Of a DNA stretch of 64,000 nucleotides, positions 18,567 to 27,713 are shown piece by piece. A program made the translations under genes and the position numbers. Positions within the stretch are counted from its first letter, which is position 1. Each line of letters starts with the position of its first letter. Origin of the DNA: Actinomycetota bacterium (GTDB lineage Bacteria > Actinomycetota > Thermoleophilia > Gaiellales > F1-60-MAGs149); assembly GCA_016870485.1 (NCBI GenBank), contig VGBM01000001.1:1-64000 (forward strand), read 5' to 3'. The notes beneath the pieces were generated by a model. That model was not told the DNA's origin and made no database searches. It saw only the letters and a list, made by a program, of their open reading frames with translations.

Positions 18567-19516
18567 CCCTGGTCCGCGGTGGCGCCCTCGGCGTAGCTGC
18601 TCGGGGCGAAGGTGCCGGGGCCGATCGTCTCGGGCGGGCCCTGGCGCAGGAGCTCGGGGATCGTCACGGAGCGCAGGCCGCGCCTGCGCAGCCCGTCCAT
18701 GATCGCCGGCAGCGCGTTGACGGTCATCGAGCGGTCCTCGCCGCCGTCGTGCAGGAGGATGATCGCGCCGGGGCCGAGGTTCGGGGCGTTGAGGACGTTG
18801 TCGACGACGGTGCGGGGGTCCTGGAGCTGCCAGTCGTTCGAGTCCACGTTCCAGAGGATGGGTAGCATGCCGTTGGCGCGTGACCAGCGGTTCGTGCGCC
18901 CGTCGAAGTCGCCGAAGGGCGGCCGCTGGATGGCCGCCACGCGGCCGGTGGCCTCGCGGATCACGGCGTTGGTGCGGTCGAACTCCGCGCGCAGTCCCTT
19001 GGCGTTGAGGGTCACCATGCTCGCGTGGCTCCAGGAGTGCGCGGCCACCACGTGGCCCTCGCGCACCATCTGCCGCAGCGCGGCCGGGTCCTGCTCGGCC
19101 TTCGACCCGAGCACGAAGAACGTGGCCTTCATCCGGTGGCGCTTGAGAAGCGCCAGCACGTCGTAGGTGTAGCGGCCCGGGCCGTCGTCGAAGGTCAGGG
19201 CCACGAGCCCCTTGACGGGCGCGCCGGCGGCGACGCCGTCCTCTTTCGGCACCTCCTCGGCGTAGGGCCCCGTCGACCACGTGCGCTCCTCGATCTCGCG
19301 CGCGGCCTTGGCCGCCTCCTGCGCGCTCGCGGCCGCCTCCTCGGCGGCGCGGTCGACCGCGCTCTGTGAGGCGTAGCTCGCCGGTGCGGCCGGCTCGTCC
19401 GGGCGCAGCGCGAGGGCGGCCGCGGCGACCGCGAGCAGGACGAGCGCGGCGACGCCGAGGACGAGCAGGCGCCGCCGTCGGACCTGCGCGCGGCGGGCGG
19501 AGGCGGATGCGGCCAC
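18563..19516 (-). CDS. Membrane-anchored polysaccharide deacetylase (NodB/CE4)
   Basis: 317 aa. A basic N-terminus and one helix (LLVLGVAALVLLAVAAAALAL) are followed by an Ala/Glu coiled region and a NodB domain facing outside. CE4 motifs: TFDDGP (catalytic Asp and metal Asp), HSWSHAS (metal His pair), RPPFGDF, VDSNDW and LLHDGG. It should deacetylate peptidoglycan or another GlcNAc polymer. I chose the GTG at 19516 because TACCCT sits six bases before it; a GTG at 19540 is the alternative. It lies downstream of guaA with its own promoter. Confidence 0.93.
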   Translation of the reverse strand: MAASASARRAQVRRRRLLVLGVAALVLLAVAAAALALRPDEPAAPASYASQSAVDRAAEEAAASAQEAAKAAREIEERTWSTGPYAEEVPKEDGVAAGAPVKGLVALTFDDGPGRYTYDVLALLKRHRMKATFFVLGSKAEQDPAALRQMVREGHVVAAHSWSHASMVTLNAKGLRAEFDRTNAVIREATGRVAAIQRPPFGDFDGRTNRWSRANGMLPILWNVDSNDWQLQDPRTVVDNVLNAPNLGPGAIILLHDGGEDRSMTVNALPAIMDGLRRRGLRSVTIPELLRQGPPETIGPGTFAPSSYAEGATADQG

Positions 19517-19522
19517 GTCTCT

Positions 19523-19528
19523 AGGGTA
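19523..19528 (-). promoter_or_regulatory. -10 box of leaderless deacetylase promoter
   Basis: TACCCT on the minus strand, six bases before the GTG at 19516. Confidence 0.5.
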
Positions 19529-19561
19529 CCGCGCGGCCACCGCGTTCCGCGGTGCGGCGGC

Positions 19562-21097
19562 CTACTCCCATTCGATCGTGCCGGGCGGCTTCGACGAGAT
19601 GTCGAGCGCGACCCGGTTGACGCCCTGGACCTCGTTGATGATCCGGGTCGAGATGCGCTCGAGGAGGTCGTAGGGCAGCCGCGCCCAGTCGGCCGTCATC
19701 GCGTCCTCCGAGGTGACGGCGCGGAGCACGATCGGGTACTCGTAGGTGCGCGCGTCGCCCATCACGCCGACCGACTTGACGGTCGGCAGGACCGCGAAGG
19801 ACTGCCACAGGCGGCGGTACCAGTCGGCGGCGCGGATCTCCTCCTGCAGGACGGCGTCCGCGTGGCGCAGGATGCGCAGGCGCTCCTCGGTCACGTCGCC
19901 GATGATCCGGATCGCGAGGCCCGGCCCCGGGAACGGCTGGCGCCAGACCATCCGCTCCGGCATCCCGAGCTCGATCCCGACCTGGCGCACCTCGTCCTTG
20001 AAGAGCAGCCGCAGGGGCTCGCACAGTTCGAGGTCCATGTCGTCGGGGAGCCCGCCGACGTTGTGGTGCGACTTGATCGTGGCCGCCGTCTTCGAGCCGG
20101 ACTCGATCACGTCCGAGTAGAGCGTCCCCTGGACGAGGTAGCGCACGCCCTCGAGCCGGCGTGACTCCTCCTCGAACACGCGGATGAAGGTCTCGCCGAT
20201 GATCTTGCGCTTGGCCTCCGGGTCCGTGACGCCGGCGAGGAGGCCGAGGAAGCGCTCCTGCGCCTGCACGTGCACGAGCGGCACCTTGTAGTGCCCCCCG
20301 AAGGTCTCGACGACCTGCTCGGCCTCGCCCTCGCGCAGGAAGCCGTGGTCGACGAACACGCAGGTCAGCTGGTCGCCCACGGCACGGTGCACGAGCAGCG
20401 CGGCGACGGCGGAGTCGACGCCGCCGGACAGGGCGCACAGCACCCGCTCGTCGCCGACCTGGGCGCGGATCCGCTCGACCTGCTCGTCGATCACGCGCTG
20501 CGGCGTCCACGAGCCGTCCTGGCCGCAGACGTCGTAGGCGAAGCGCTCCAGCATCTCCGTGCCCTGCGGCGTGTGCACCACCTCGGGGTGGAACTGGACG
20601 GCGTGCAGGCGCCGCTCGGGGTGCTCCATCGCCGCCACCGGTGCGCCCGGCGTCGAGGCCGTCGCGCGGAACCCGTCCGGCAGCCGCGTGACCGAGTCGT
20701 TGTGGCTCATCCAGCAGGAGTGCGCGGGCGGGATCCCGCGGAACAGGACCGCGTCGGTCTCCAGCGCGAGCTCCGTCTTGCCGAACTCCCCCGCCCCGGT
20801 CCGCCCCACCTCGCCGCCGAGGGCCTGCGCCATCGCCTGCATCCCGTAGCAGATGCCGAGCACCGGCACCCCGAGGTCGAAGATCGCGGGGTCGAGAACC
20901 GGGGCGTCCGGCTCGTTGACGGAGGCGGGCCCGCCCGACAGGACGATCCCAGCCGGGTTGCGCGCCGCCAGCTCCGCCGCGGTCAGGTCGTGCGGGACCA
21001 GCTCCGACAGGACCCGCCGCTCACGGATCCGGCGGGCGATCAGCTGCGCGTACTGCGCGCCGAAGTCGAGGACGAGGATCGGCTGGTCGGAGGCCAT
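19562..21097 (-). CDS. guaA: GMP synthase (glutamine-hydrolysing)
   Basis: Makes GMP from XMP; 511 aa. The N-terminal class I glutaminase has the nucleophile Cys83 in GICYGMQ and QFHPEV. An ATP-pyrophosphatase domain carries [12 protein letters not shown], and the C-terminal dimerisation domain ends [10 protein letters not shown], the strictly conserved terminus. Only four bases separate it from guaB3, forming a guaB3-guaA operon. Confidence 0.97.
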   Translation of the reverse strand: MASDQPILVLDFGAQYAQLIARRIRERRVLSELVPHDLTAAELAARNPAGIVLSGGPASVNEPDAPVLDPAIFDLGVPVLGICYGMQAMAQALGGEVGRTGAGEFGKTELALETDAVLFRGIPPAHSCWMSHNDSVTRLPDGFRATASTPGAPVAAMEHPERRLHAVQFHPEVVHTPQGTEMLERFAYDVCGQDGSWTPQRVIDEQVERIRAQVGDERVLCALSGGVDSAVAALLVHRAVGDQLTCVFVDHGFLREGEAEQVVETFGGHYKVPLVHVQAQERFLGLLAGVTDPEAKRKIIGETFIRVFEEESRRLEGVRYLVQGTLYSDVIESGSKTAATIKSHHNVGGLPDDMDLELCEPLRLLFKDEVRQVGIELGMPERMVWRQPFPGPGLAIRIIGDVTEERLRILRHADAVLQEEIRAADWYRRLWQSFAVLPTVKSVGVMGDARTYEYPIVLRAVTSEDAMTADWARLPYDLLERISTRIINEVQGVNRVALDISSKPPGTIEWE

Positions 21098-21101
21098 CCG
21101 G

Positions 21102-22262
21102 CTAGCGCGACATCCCGATGCCCTGCTCGCGCTGGAGCTTCTTGCCCTCGGTCTGCAGGGACGGCGCGACCATGATCTCGGCCTTCTGGAACTCGTGGAT
21201 CGTCTCGTAGCCGCAGGTGGCCATCGACGTGCGCAGCGCGCCCATCAGGTTGAGGGTGCCGTCGTTCTCGTTGGCGGGCCCGAGCAGGACCTGCTCGAGG
21301 GTCGCCACCTGCTGCGTGCGCACGCGGGCGCCGCGCGGCAGGGTCGGGTGGAACGTGGCCATTCCCCAGTGGGTGCCGCGGCCGGGCGCCTCGTGGGCGC
21401 GGGCCAGGGGCGAGCCGATCATCACGGCGTCCGACCCGCAGGCGATCGCCTTCGCGATGTCGCCGCCGGTGCGCATGCCGCCGTCGGCGATCACGTTGAC
21501 GTACTGGCCGGTCTCGAGGAGGTGCTGGACGCGGGCCGCGGCCGCGTCGGCGATCGCGGTCGCCTGCGGCACGCCGACGCCGAGGACGCCGCGGGTCGTG
21601 CAGGCCGCGCCCGGCCCGACGCCGACGAGGACGCCGGCGGCGCCCGTCCGCATCAGGTGCAGCGCCGTCTGGTAGCTGGCGCAGCCGCCGACGACGCACG
21701 GGATGCCGACGCCGGCGATGAACTCCTTCAGGTTGAGCGGCTCGACGCTGCGCGACACGTGCTCCGCAGAGACGACGGTGCCCTGGATCACGAGCACGTC
21801 GAGGCCGGCGGCGACGAGGCCCTCCCAGTGGTCGCGGACGCGCTGCGGGGTTAGGCTGGCGGCCGTGATCACGCCCGCCGCGTTGATCTCGCGGACGCGC
21901 TGCGCCATCAGGTCGGCGTCGATCGGCGCGCTGTAGATCTCCTGCATGCGCTGGGTGGCGGTCTCCGGCGGCAGCCCGGCGATCTCCTCGAGAATCGCGT
22001 CGGCGTCCGCGTAGCGGGCCCACAGCCCCTCCAGGTTGAGGACGCCGAGCGCGCCGAGGCGGCCGAGCTGGATCGCCGTCGCGGGCGAGACGACGCCGTC
22101 CATGGCCGACGCGACGAGTGGCAGCTCGATCAGGTACGGACCGAGCTTCCAGCCGATGTCGACGTCCTCGGCGTCGCGCGTGCGCCGGCTCGGCACGATC
22201 GCGATGTCGTCAAAGCCGTAGGCGCGTCGCGCCTTCTTCCCCCGTCCGATTTCGATCTCCAC
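21102..22262 (-). CDS. guaB3: GuaB3-type IMP dehydrogenase-related protein
   Basis: 386 aa, IMPDH/GMPR TIM-barrel without the CBS pair found in ordinary GuaB. The catalytic cysteine loop is [12 protein letters not shown] and the phosphate-binding part is [16 protein letters not shown]. This short form is typical of actinobacteria and often accompanies a full-length GuaB elsewhere. Placed directly before guaA it fits the IMP-to-XMP step, but no activity can be assigned from sequence alone. GTG start at 22262 with GGAG five bases upstream. Confidence 0.92.
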   Translation of the reverse strand: MEIEIGRGKKARRAYGFDDIAIVPSRRTRDAEDVDIGWKLGPYLIELPLVASAMDGVVSPATAIQLGRLGALGVLNLEGLWARYADADAILEEIAGLPPETATQRMQEIYSAPIDADLMAQRVREINAAGVITAASLTPQRVRDHWEGLVAAGLDVLVIQGTVVSAEHVSRSVEPLNLKEFIAGVGIPCVVGGCASYQTALHLMRTGAAGVLVGVGPGAACTTRGVLGVGVPQATAIADAAAARVQHLLETGQYVNVIADGGMRTGGDIAKAIACGSDAVMIGSPLARAHEAPGRGTHWGMATFHPTLPRGARVRTQQVATLEQVLLGPANENDGTLNLMGALRTSMATCGYETIHEFQKAEIMVAPSLQTEGKKLQREQGIGMSR

Positions 22263-22292
22263 CGCGCTCCGCCGGTCCTTTCCGCGGGTGGC

Positions 22293-22308
22293 GCCCCGGC
22301 TCCGGGGC
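22293..22308. other. GC-rich inverted repeat between pfkB-type gene and guaB3
   Basis: GCCCCGGCTCCGGGGC can fold as a 5-bp stem with a 6-base loop on either strand. It could end pfkB-type transcription or lie in the guaB3 leader. There is no T-run. A minus-strand TAGTGT about 80 bases before guaB3 could be a -10 box. Confidence 0.3.
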
Positions 22309-22372
22309 CCGGCCCAGCCGTCCGTCGTTCTGTGCCCCTGACACTAGTCGGGGTTCCGGACGGCGCCGGGGC

Positions 22373-23320
22373 TTAGAGCGGCGTCGGCTCGAGCAGCTCG
22401 GTCTGGGCCAGCAGGCGCTTAACGTCGCGCGGGTCGAGGCGGCCCGCGCCGGGCGTCAGCGTGCTGGCGGTGCCGCAGGCGACCGCGTGGCGGAGCGCCG
22501 GCTCGACGTCCTGGTCGCGGCACAGGGCGGTCAAGTAGCCCGCGAGCAGGGCGTCTCCCGCGCCGACGGTCCCGAGGATCTCGACGCGCGGGGCGCGCAC
22601 CAGAAAGCGCCGCGTCTGCTGGCCGTCGCGCACGAGCGCGGCGAGGCCGCCCTCGAACGTGATCAGGACGTTGCGCGGGCCCATCTCCACGATCTCGTCC
22701 AGCGCGGCGACGATGTCGTCCTCGCTCGCGAACTCGTGCCCGACGAGCGCCTCGGCCTCGCGCTGGTTTGGCGAGACCAGGTGCGGCTCGGCGGCGACGC
22801 CGTGGCGCAGCGGCTCCCCCTCGGAGTCGAGCACGATCATCGCCCCGGTGCGACGCAGGCGCTTGATCGCGTCGGCGTACCAGTCCTCGGCGACGTCGCG
22901 GGGCAGGGAGCCGGCGAGGACGACCCAGCGGGCGTCGCGGGCCACGTATTCGAGCCGCTCGAGGAGCCGGTCGAGCTCCCCGGCCGTCACCTCGGGGCCG
23001 TTCTCGATGATCTCGGTCTGGCCGCCGCTCGTCGGGTCGATCAGCACCGTGGTGCTGCGCGACTCGCCGCCGATCGGCGTGAAGTCGTTGAGGATGCCCT
23101 CGGCGGTCAGCTCGCGGACGATGCGCGCCCCGGTCTCGCCGCCGGCGAGGCCCGTGGCGATCACGGGCTCCTGCAGCACCAAGAGGGCGCGGGCGACGTT
23201 GATGCCCTTGCCGCCGGGCGCCACGATGCTCTGGGCGCCGCGGTGGCGCATGCCGATCTGCATGCTGGACACCTGGATCGTCTTGTCCAGAGCGGCGTTG
23301 GGCGTGACGGTGACGATCAT
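22373..23320 (-). CDS. PfkB-family sugar kinase (1-phosphofructokinase-like)
   Basis: 315 aa. TPNAALD at the N-terminus and PGGKGINVARAL are typical of 1-phosphofructokinase, tagatose-6-phosphate kinase and Pfk-2. The catalytic loop is GTVGAGDALLAGY with its aspartate, and an ATP-site VSPNQREAEAL is present. No PTS fructose transporter lies nearby, so the sugar phosphate is not fixed by context. It is one of few genes here with a TAA stop. It follows the LysM gene by ten bases. Confidence 0.9.
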   Translation of the reverse strand: MIVTVTPNAALDKTIQVSSMQIGMRHRGAQSIVAPGGKGINVARALLVLQEPVIATGLAGGETGARIVRELTAEGILNDFTPIGGESRSTTVLIDPTSGGQTEIIENGPEVTAGELDRLLERLEYVARDARWVVLAGSLPRDVAEDWYADAIKRLRRTGAMIVLDSEGEPLRHGVAAEPHLVSPNQREAEALVGHEFASEDDIVAALDEIVEMGPRNVLITFEGGLAALVRDGQQTRRFLVRAPRVEILGTVGAGDALLAGYLTALCRDQDVEPALRHAVACGTASTLTPGAGRLDPRDVKRLLAQTELLEPTPL

Positions 23321-23330
23321 GGGCGGGGTT

Positions 23331-23675
23331 TCAGGCGGAGTCGCGAAGCTTGATGCGCTCGCCCGGGATCAGGGCGAGGGGGTCGAGGCCGGGGTTGAGC
23401 CCGCGGATGTAGTCCTCGGTGAGGCCGTAGCGCTCGGCGACCGCGCTAAGCGTATCGCCTTTTCGGATCGTGTACGACGGCGGCACGTCCGCCCCGACGG
23501 TGACGGGCTCCGCGGCCTCCGCGTCCTCAACCACGGCGGTCTCCGCCGCCGCCGGCGCGGGAGCCGCGGGCCGGTCGAGGGCGTCGCGGACGAGCATGAC
23601 GCTGAGCCCGAACACGCCGACGAGGGCGAGCGGGGCGACGATGGTCCAGACGGAGTAGCGATTGCGGCCGCGCAC
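23331..23675 (-). CDS. Small membrane-anchored LysM protein
   Basis: 114 aa. A short cytosolic basic start (RGRNRYSVW) and one helix (TIVAPLALVGVFGLSVMLV) are followed by an Ala/Glu/Pro linker and a single LysM domain (YTIRKGDTLSAVAERYGL, ending IPGERIKL). It should bind peptidoglycan outside the membrane. The GTG at 23675 was chosen over a longer frame because a TACGAT box lies seven bases before it and pyrF's stop lies just upstream. Confidence 0.85.
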   Translation of the reverse strand: MRGRNRYSVWTIVAPLALVGVFGLSVMLVRDALDRPAAPAPAAAETAVVEDAEAAEPVTVGADVPPSYTIRKGDTLSAVAERYGLTEDYIRGLNPGLDPLALIPGERIKLRDSA

Positions 23676-23682
23676 GGCCGCA

Positions 23683-23688
23683 ATCGTA
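23683..23688 (-). promoter_or_regulatory. -10 box of leaderless LysM-gene promoter
   Basis: TACGAT on the minus strand, seven bases before the GTG at 23675. Confidence 0.5.
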
Positions 23689-23706
23689 CCCCCGCTGCGC
23701 GTTCCG

Positions 23707-24597
23707 TCAGGCGCCGAGGCGGCGGATGTCCTCGGCGTGGCGCCGCGCGGCCTCCGCGACGGCGCTCCGCCAGTCGGCATCCGTGTCGCGCCAGGCCTCG
23801 ATGACGCTGCGCGCCGCCACCACCAGGCCCCCGGCCGGATGGCGCTCGAAGGCGGGCGCGAGGTCCTCCATGCGTCCGCCCTGGGCGCCGACGCCGGGCA
23901 AGAGCAGCGGCGCGTCGGGCATCAGGTCGCGCGCCGTCCGCACCGCGGCGGGCGCGGTCGCCCCGACCACGGCCCCGATGGACGCGAGCCCGCTCGTGCC
24001 CTTGCGCTCCCCGCCCCAGTCCGCGATCCAGCCGGCGACCGCCTCCCAGACCTGGCCGCCGTCCTCGAGTCGGCGCTCCTCGAGCTCGGAGGCGCCGGGG
24101 TTCGAGGTGCGCGCGAGGACGAACAGCCCCGCGCCGTGGCGGTCGGCGACGGCGAGGAACGGCTCGACGGTGTCGGGGCCCATGTAGGCGTTGACGGTGA
24201 CGGCGTCCGCGAGGGGCGCGGTCTCGCCCGGGCGCAGGCCGATCCAGGCCTCCGCGTAGGCGGTCGCCGTGGAGGCGATGTCGCCGCGCTTGGCGTCGGC
24301 GATGATCAGGAGCCCGTGCTCGCGGGCCGTCTCGCAGACCCGGTCGAGGGCGTGCAGCCCGTAGCCGCCGAGCAGCTCGAACAGGGCGACCTGCGGCTTG
24401 ACCGCGGCGCAGAACGGCGCCGCGGCCTCGACGAGGCCGACGGCGTAGCGCTCCACGGCGCGGGCCTGGCCGGAGCGCGAGTCGGCGAGGCCCCGCAGGA
24501 CCTCGTCCGGGAAGGGGCCGCGCGGGTCGATCCCGACGCAGAGCGCGCTCCCGCAGGCCTCGACGCGCGCCGCGAGGCGGTCGCCGAACGGGATCAC
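23707..24597 (-). CDS. pyrF: Orotidine 5'-phosphate decarboxylase (type 2)
   Basis: Last step of UMP synthesis; 296 aa from the GTG at 24597. The catalytic lysine motif is IADAKRGDI, CVGIDPRG binds substrate, and LPGVGAQGG is the phosphate loop. The larger type-2 enzyme is usual in actinobacteria. The frame stays open further upstream, but the added residues are Arg/Pro-rich and unlike the family. A GGGGGCG six bases upstream could serve as ribosome-binding site. The pyrE partner lies about 1 kb away beyond hup. Confidence 0.92.
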   Translation of the reverse strand: MIPFGDRLAARVEACGSALCVGIDPRGPFPDEVLRGLADSRSGQARAVERYAVGLVEAAAPFCAAVKPQVALFELLGGYGLHALDRVCETAREHGLLIIADAKRGDIASTATAYAEAWIGLRPGETAPLADAVTVNAYMGPDTVEPFLAVADRHGAGLFVLARTSNPGASELEERRLEDGGQVWEAVAGWIADWGGERKGTSGLASIGAVVGATAPAAVRTARDLMPDAPLLLPGVGAQGGRMEDLAPAFERHPAGGLVVAARSVIEAWRDTDADWRSAVAEAARRHAEDIRRLGA

Positions 24598-24685
24598 GCG
24601 GACGCCCCCGAACGCGCCGCGGCCGCCCCCCGGGTGGGAGACGGCCGCTTCGCGCGCATGGGAGCCGCAGGACGCGGCACCCGGC

Positions 24686-24961
24686 CTAGCCCTTGACGGC
24701 GGCCTTGAGCTGCGACCCCGCCGAGAACTTCGGCACCTTGGTCGCCGCGATCTGCACCCTGGCGCCCGTGCGGGGGTTGACCCCCATGCGGGCGGCACGG
24801 TGCTGCACCGTGAACTTCCCGAAGCCGGTGAAGGTCACGTCACCGCCCCGACTGAGCGTGCCGGAGATGGTGTCGAGCATCGCCTCGACGGCCTCCCCAG
24901 CGTCCTTCTTGCTGAGGCCCGTCTTCTCGGCGATCTGATCGATGAACTCCGCTTTCGTCAC
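24686..24961 (-). CDS. hup: HU-family nucleoid protein
   Basis: Histone-like DNA-bending protein of 91 aa. Motifs are TKAEFIDQIAEKTGLSK, GFGKFTVQHRAARMGVNPRTG and KVPKFSAGSQLK; the arm proline (NP) is conserved. It lacks the Lys/Ala-rich tail of mycobacterial HU. The GTG at 24961 is fixed by a strong GGAGGG five bases upstream, one of the few clear Shine-Dalgarno sites in the window. Confidence 0.95.
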   Translation of the reverse strand: MTKAEFIDQIAEKTGLSKKDAGEAVEAMLDTISGTLSRGGDVTFTGFGKFTVQHRAARMGVNPRTGARVQIAATKVPKFSAGSQLKAAVKG

Positions 24962-25143
24962 TGTTCCCTCCAGGACGGTTGTGAACGGGCGGAACGTACC
25001 ACCCCCATCGGACGGACTTCCGCTCAACGATGCGGGTTTGCCGGAACGGCGCCGTGTAGGAAAGCCAAATCCGCCGGAAAACCGCTTGCCTATGCGGATC
25101 CCGCGCCGTCGGCCGGCACCGGTTCCGCGTGGCTATGCGGTTC
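24962..25143. other. hup leader and promoter region, longest gap in the window
   Basis: Besides the hup ribosome-binding site it holds two copies of CTATGCGG, about 40 bases apart, and several CCGG-centred inverted repeats. I see no coding frame, tRNA or convincing -35/-10 pair. Some AT-richer patches suggest regulatory rather than coding DNA. Confidence 0.4.
24966..24971 (-). promoter_or_regulatory. Ribosome-binding site of hup
   Basis: GGAGGG on the minus strand at ideal distance. It decides the GTG start and shows that hup, unlike many neighbours, has a leadered message. Confidence 0.7.
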
Positions 25144-25671
25144 TCAGCGGCCGAGCCGGAGGGCCTCGGCGTCGAGCAGCTGCTCGAGCCGCACGCCGGC
25201 CTCGGCCATCGCCTCGGCGCCGCCCTCGCCGCGGTCCACGACGCAGATCACGGTGTCGCAGACGAGCCCCGTCTGGCGCAGGGCGCGCACGGCGTCGAGG
25301 GCCGCGCCGCCGCTCGTGACGACGTCCTCGACGACGACGACCCGCTCCCCCTCCTCGCAGACCCCCTCGAGGCGGTTGGAGGTGCCGTAGTCCTTGGCGG
25401 CACTGCGCACGATCAGGAACGGCAGGCCCGACGCCATGCTCGCCGATGCGGCGAGGGCCACGGCGCCCAGCTCGGGCCCCGCGATCCGGACGGCGTCCGG
25501 CTCCACCTCGGCGATCCGGGCCGCCAGGAGTTCGCCGATCTCGCGCAGGAGGTCGGGCTGCGTCTCGAAGCGGTACTTGTCGAGGTAGAAGCTGCTGCGG
25601 CGCCCCGAGCGCAGCACGAAGTCGCCCTCGAGGTACGCGACGGCCCGGATCCGCTCCGCGAGGTCGCTCAC
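25144..25671 (-). CDS. pyrE: Orotate phosphoribosyltransferase
   Basis: Makes orotidine 5'-phosphate from orotate and PRPP; 175 aa. The PRPP loop is VVVVEDVVTSGGAALDA, and the N-terminal FVLRSGRRSSFYLDKYRF is the orotate/PRPP hood. It is last in the long operon starting at 32101. Its GTG overlaps the TGA of the 69-residue protein (GTGA). Confidence 0.94.
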   Translation of the reverse strand: MSDLAERIRAVAYLEGDFVLRSGRRSSFYLDKYRFETQPDLLREIGELLAARIAEVEPDAVRIAGPELGAVALAASASMASGLPFLIVRSAAKDYGTSNRLEGVCEEGERVVVVEDVVTSGGAALDAVRALRQTGLVCDTVICVVDRGEGGAEAMAEAGVRLEQLLDAEALRLGR

Positions 25672-25877
25672 GCGGTCCCCGCCCCGGCCACGCTACGCGC
25701 GGCACGCAGGAGCTGGTCGATCTCGGGCGCCGCCACGTCGAGCGACAGCATCGAGCCGTCCGCGAAATAGAGGTCGGCGCGGGGTTGGCCCGCGCTCGAG
25801 CGGCGCCGCACGAGGATGACCGCGGCCGCGGCGGTGCCGAGGGCCAGGGCGGCGCCGACGAGGCGTCCGGCGCGCAT
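25668..25877 (-). CDS. 69-residue single-pass membrane protein
   Basis: Unrecognised. An N-terminal membrane helix (RLVGAALALGTAAAAVILV) and a basic RRR stop-transfer are followed by a soluble domain of about 40 residues with LYFADGSMLSLDVAAPEIDQ. The ATG shares one base with the TGA of the Roadblock gene (TGATG) and its own TGA overlaps pyrE, so it is translated in step with both. Its link to the Roadblock protein looks functional, possibly as a membrane anchor; that is inference. Confidence 0.7.
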   Translation of the reverse strand: MRAGRLVGAALALGTAAAAVILVRRRSSAGQPRADLYFADGSMLSLDVAAPEIDQLLRAARSVAGAGTA

Positions 25878-26212
25878 CAGGCGGCCTCCCCGCGCAGCGC
25901 CTGGCGCAGGTCGTAGAAGACGAGCCCGGCGGTGGCCTCGGCCCCGGTCACGGCGACCGCGGCGCGATCGCCCTCGCGGACCGCGAAGACGAGCCGGTCG
26001 CCAAGGCCGACCTCGCACTGGGCGACCGCGGGTCGGCCGAGGAGGCGCGCGGCTTCGTCGGCGGCGCGCAGGAGCGCGGCCGCGCCGTCGCCGACCCCGC
26101 CGATCGAGGCGAGGACGGCGCCCTCCGCGTCGAGGATCGCCGCGCCCTCGATCTGCGCCGAGACGTCGATCAGCTCCGCGAGCGCCTGGTCGGGGTTCAC
26201 TCCTGCCGCCAT
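25877..26212 (-). CDS. Roadblock/LC7-fold protein
   Basis: 111 aa. The pattern of a leading helix (DQALAELIDVSAQIEGAAIL), strand pair (LDAEGAVLASIG), helix (GAAALLRAADEAARLL) and paired strands (RLVFAVREGDRAAVAV) fits the Roadblock/LC7 dimerisation fold, known in bacteria as MglB-like regulators of small GTPases. No GTPase gene is adjacent. Its first bases overlap the end of the CDF-like gene by 16. Its position inside a nucleotide-metabolism operon is unusual. Confidence 0.7.
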   Translation of the reverse strand: MAAGVNPDQALAELIDVSAQIEGAAILDAEGAVLASIGGVGDGAAALLRAADEAARLLGRPAVAQCEVGLGDRLVFAVREGDRAAVAVTGAEATAGLVFYDLRQALRGEAA

Positions 26213-27147
26213 GGCGCGGACCCTAGCACCTCGCCGTGGCCCGGCTCATCGCCCGCCGGCGCGGCCTCCAGGGGCTGCGTGGCGTCGTCAAGGAGCTCGG
26301 TCGCGTCCCCGTAGGAGCGGGTCGGGTCGAGCGCGGGCCGGACGGCCGCGTCGGGGTCGAGCACGGGCCGGACATCGACAACGAGGTCGGGCAGGATCTG
26401 CCGGATCCGGTGCTCCAGCTCGGCGCGGATCGCCAGCGCGCGGGCCGGCTGGACGGCGCGGCGCAGGAGCACCTCGACGGACAGGTACTGGGCGCCGCCC
26501 GTGCTGCGCACCACGAGGCGCCGATGCCCGGCGACCTCGGGCGGACCGTGGATGATCGCGTCCTCCACCGCCCGAACCTCGGCGGGCGTGGGCACGCGCC
26601 GCAGGCCCGCCCCGCCCGGCCGGGCGAGGGCGACGCCCTCGAGGACGGCCAGGAGACCGAAGCCGACGCCGACGACGGCGTCGACCGCCGGCAGGACGTA
26701 GGCCGCGACGAGGACGCCGAGCGCGAGGGCGATGCCGACGGCGGCGCAGCGCAGGAGCGCCGAGCGCTCGGAGGCGAGGACGGGCTGATCGAGCTCAGCC
26801 CGGCGGAGCACGAGGACCGCGACGGCCGGGACGAGCGCACCGAGCGCCCCCGCGGCGGCCACCAGCGGCCAGTCCGGGTTGAGGCCGAAGCCCTGTGCGA
26901 GCGCGGCCACCACCCCGACCGTGCCGAGGACGAGGGCCAGTGCGGCGCCCGCGAGTCGGCCGGCGGCGCGCCGGCGGGGATCGCGGGCGGAGACGGGCGG
27001 GTCGGCCACGAGCGCCAGGAGCAGCGCGCCGGCGAGTCCCGCCGCCGCGAGCGCGCTGCCGGAGCCGCTCGCGACCGCGGCCGCGACCCAGAGGGCGCCG
27101 GCGACCGCGAAGGCCGCGGCGAGCGCGCCGCCCGCGCGCCGCCTCAC
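26197..27147 (-). CDS. Six-helix membrane protein resembling a CDF transporter without its metal ligands
   Basis: 316 aa. Six hydrophobic segments occupy residues 1 to about 180. A cytosolic domain from about 235 (YLSVEVLLRRAVQPARALAI, then LVVDVRPVLDP) resembles the ferredoxin-like C-terminal domain of cation diffusion facilitators. The HxxxD/DxxxD metal sites of helices 2 and 5 are not there: the helix-5 equivalent reads ERSALLRCAAVG. So it is either a degenerate transporter or a sensor. The GTG at 27147 overlaps the rdgB TGA. Confidence 0.6.
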   Translation of the reverse strand: MRRRAGGALAAAFAVAGALWVAAAVASGSGSALAAAGLAGALLLALVADPPVSARDPRRRAAGRLAGAALALVLGTVGVVAALAQGFGLNPDWPLVAAAGALGALVPAVAVLVLRRAELDQPVLASERSALLRCAAVGIALALGVLVAAYVLPAVDAVVGVGFGLLAVLEGVALARPGGAGLRRVPTPAEVRAVEDAIIHGPPEVAGHRRLVVRSTGGAQYLSVEVLLRRAVQPARALAIRAELEHRIRQILPDLVVDVRPVLDPDAAVRPALDPTRSYGDATELLDDATQPLEAAPAGDEPGHGEVLGSAPWRQE

Positions 27148-27713
27148 AGCCCGAGCGCCTCGCGCAGCCGCCGGGCGGCCGCGCCGCGGTGCGAGATCGC
27201 GTCCTTCTCGTGCGGCGCGAGCTCGGCGCAGGTGCGCGTCTCGCCGGCCGGGATCAGGATCGGGTCGTAGCCGAAGCCGTTCGCGCCGCGGGGCGCCTCG
27301 GCGAGCGCCCCCTCGAGCGTGCCCTCCGTCGCCAGCTCCGTCCCGTCGGGGGTGATCGCCACGAGCGCGCAGGCGAAGCGGGCGGAGCGGTCCGGGGCGC
27401 CCTCGACGGCGGTCAGGAGTGCCTGCACGCGCCCCGCGTCGTCGAGTCCGGGCCCGCCGTAGCGGGCGCTGAGGACGCCGGGGGCGCCGCCCAGCGCGTC
27501 GACGCAGAGCCCGGAGTCGTCGGCCACCACCCAGGCGCCGGGGCACTGCCGCGCACCCGCGCGGGCCTTGATGCGAGCGTTGTCGAGGAAGCTGGCGCCG
27601 TTCTCGTCGGGCGGGTCCCAGCCGTCGATCGGCAGGACGGGCGCCCCGAGCAGCCGCGCGAACTCCGCCGCCTTGCCGGGGTTGCCGGTCGCGAGGCGGA
27701 TCGGGTCGCTCAC
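27144..27713 (-). CDS. rdgB: dITP/XTP pyrophosphatase (RdgB/HAM1)
   Basis: House-cleaning enzyme that removes non-canonical purine nucleotides; 189 aa. [46 protein letters not shown] and [10 protein letters not shown] are the family motifs in order, and [10 protein letters not shown] closes it. The GTG at 27713 overlaps the rph TGA (GTGA), the common rph-rdgB pairing. Confidence 0.96.
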   Translation of the reverse strand: MSDPIRLATGNPGKAAEFARLLGAPVLPIDGWDPPDENGASFLDNARIKARAGARQCPGAWVVADDSGLCVDALGGAPGVLSARYGGPGLDDAGRVQALLTAVEGAPDRSARFACALVAITPDGTELATEGTLEGALAEAPRGANGFGYDPILIPAGETRTCAELAPHEKDAISHRGAAARRLREALGL

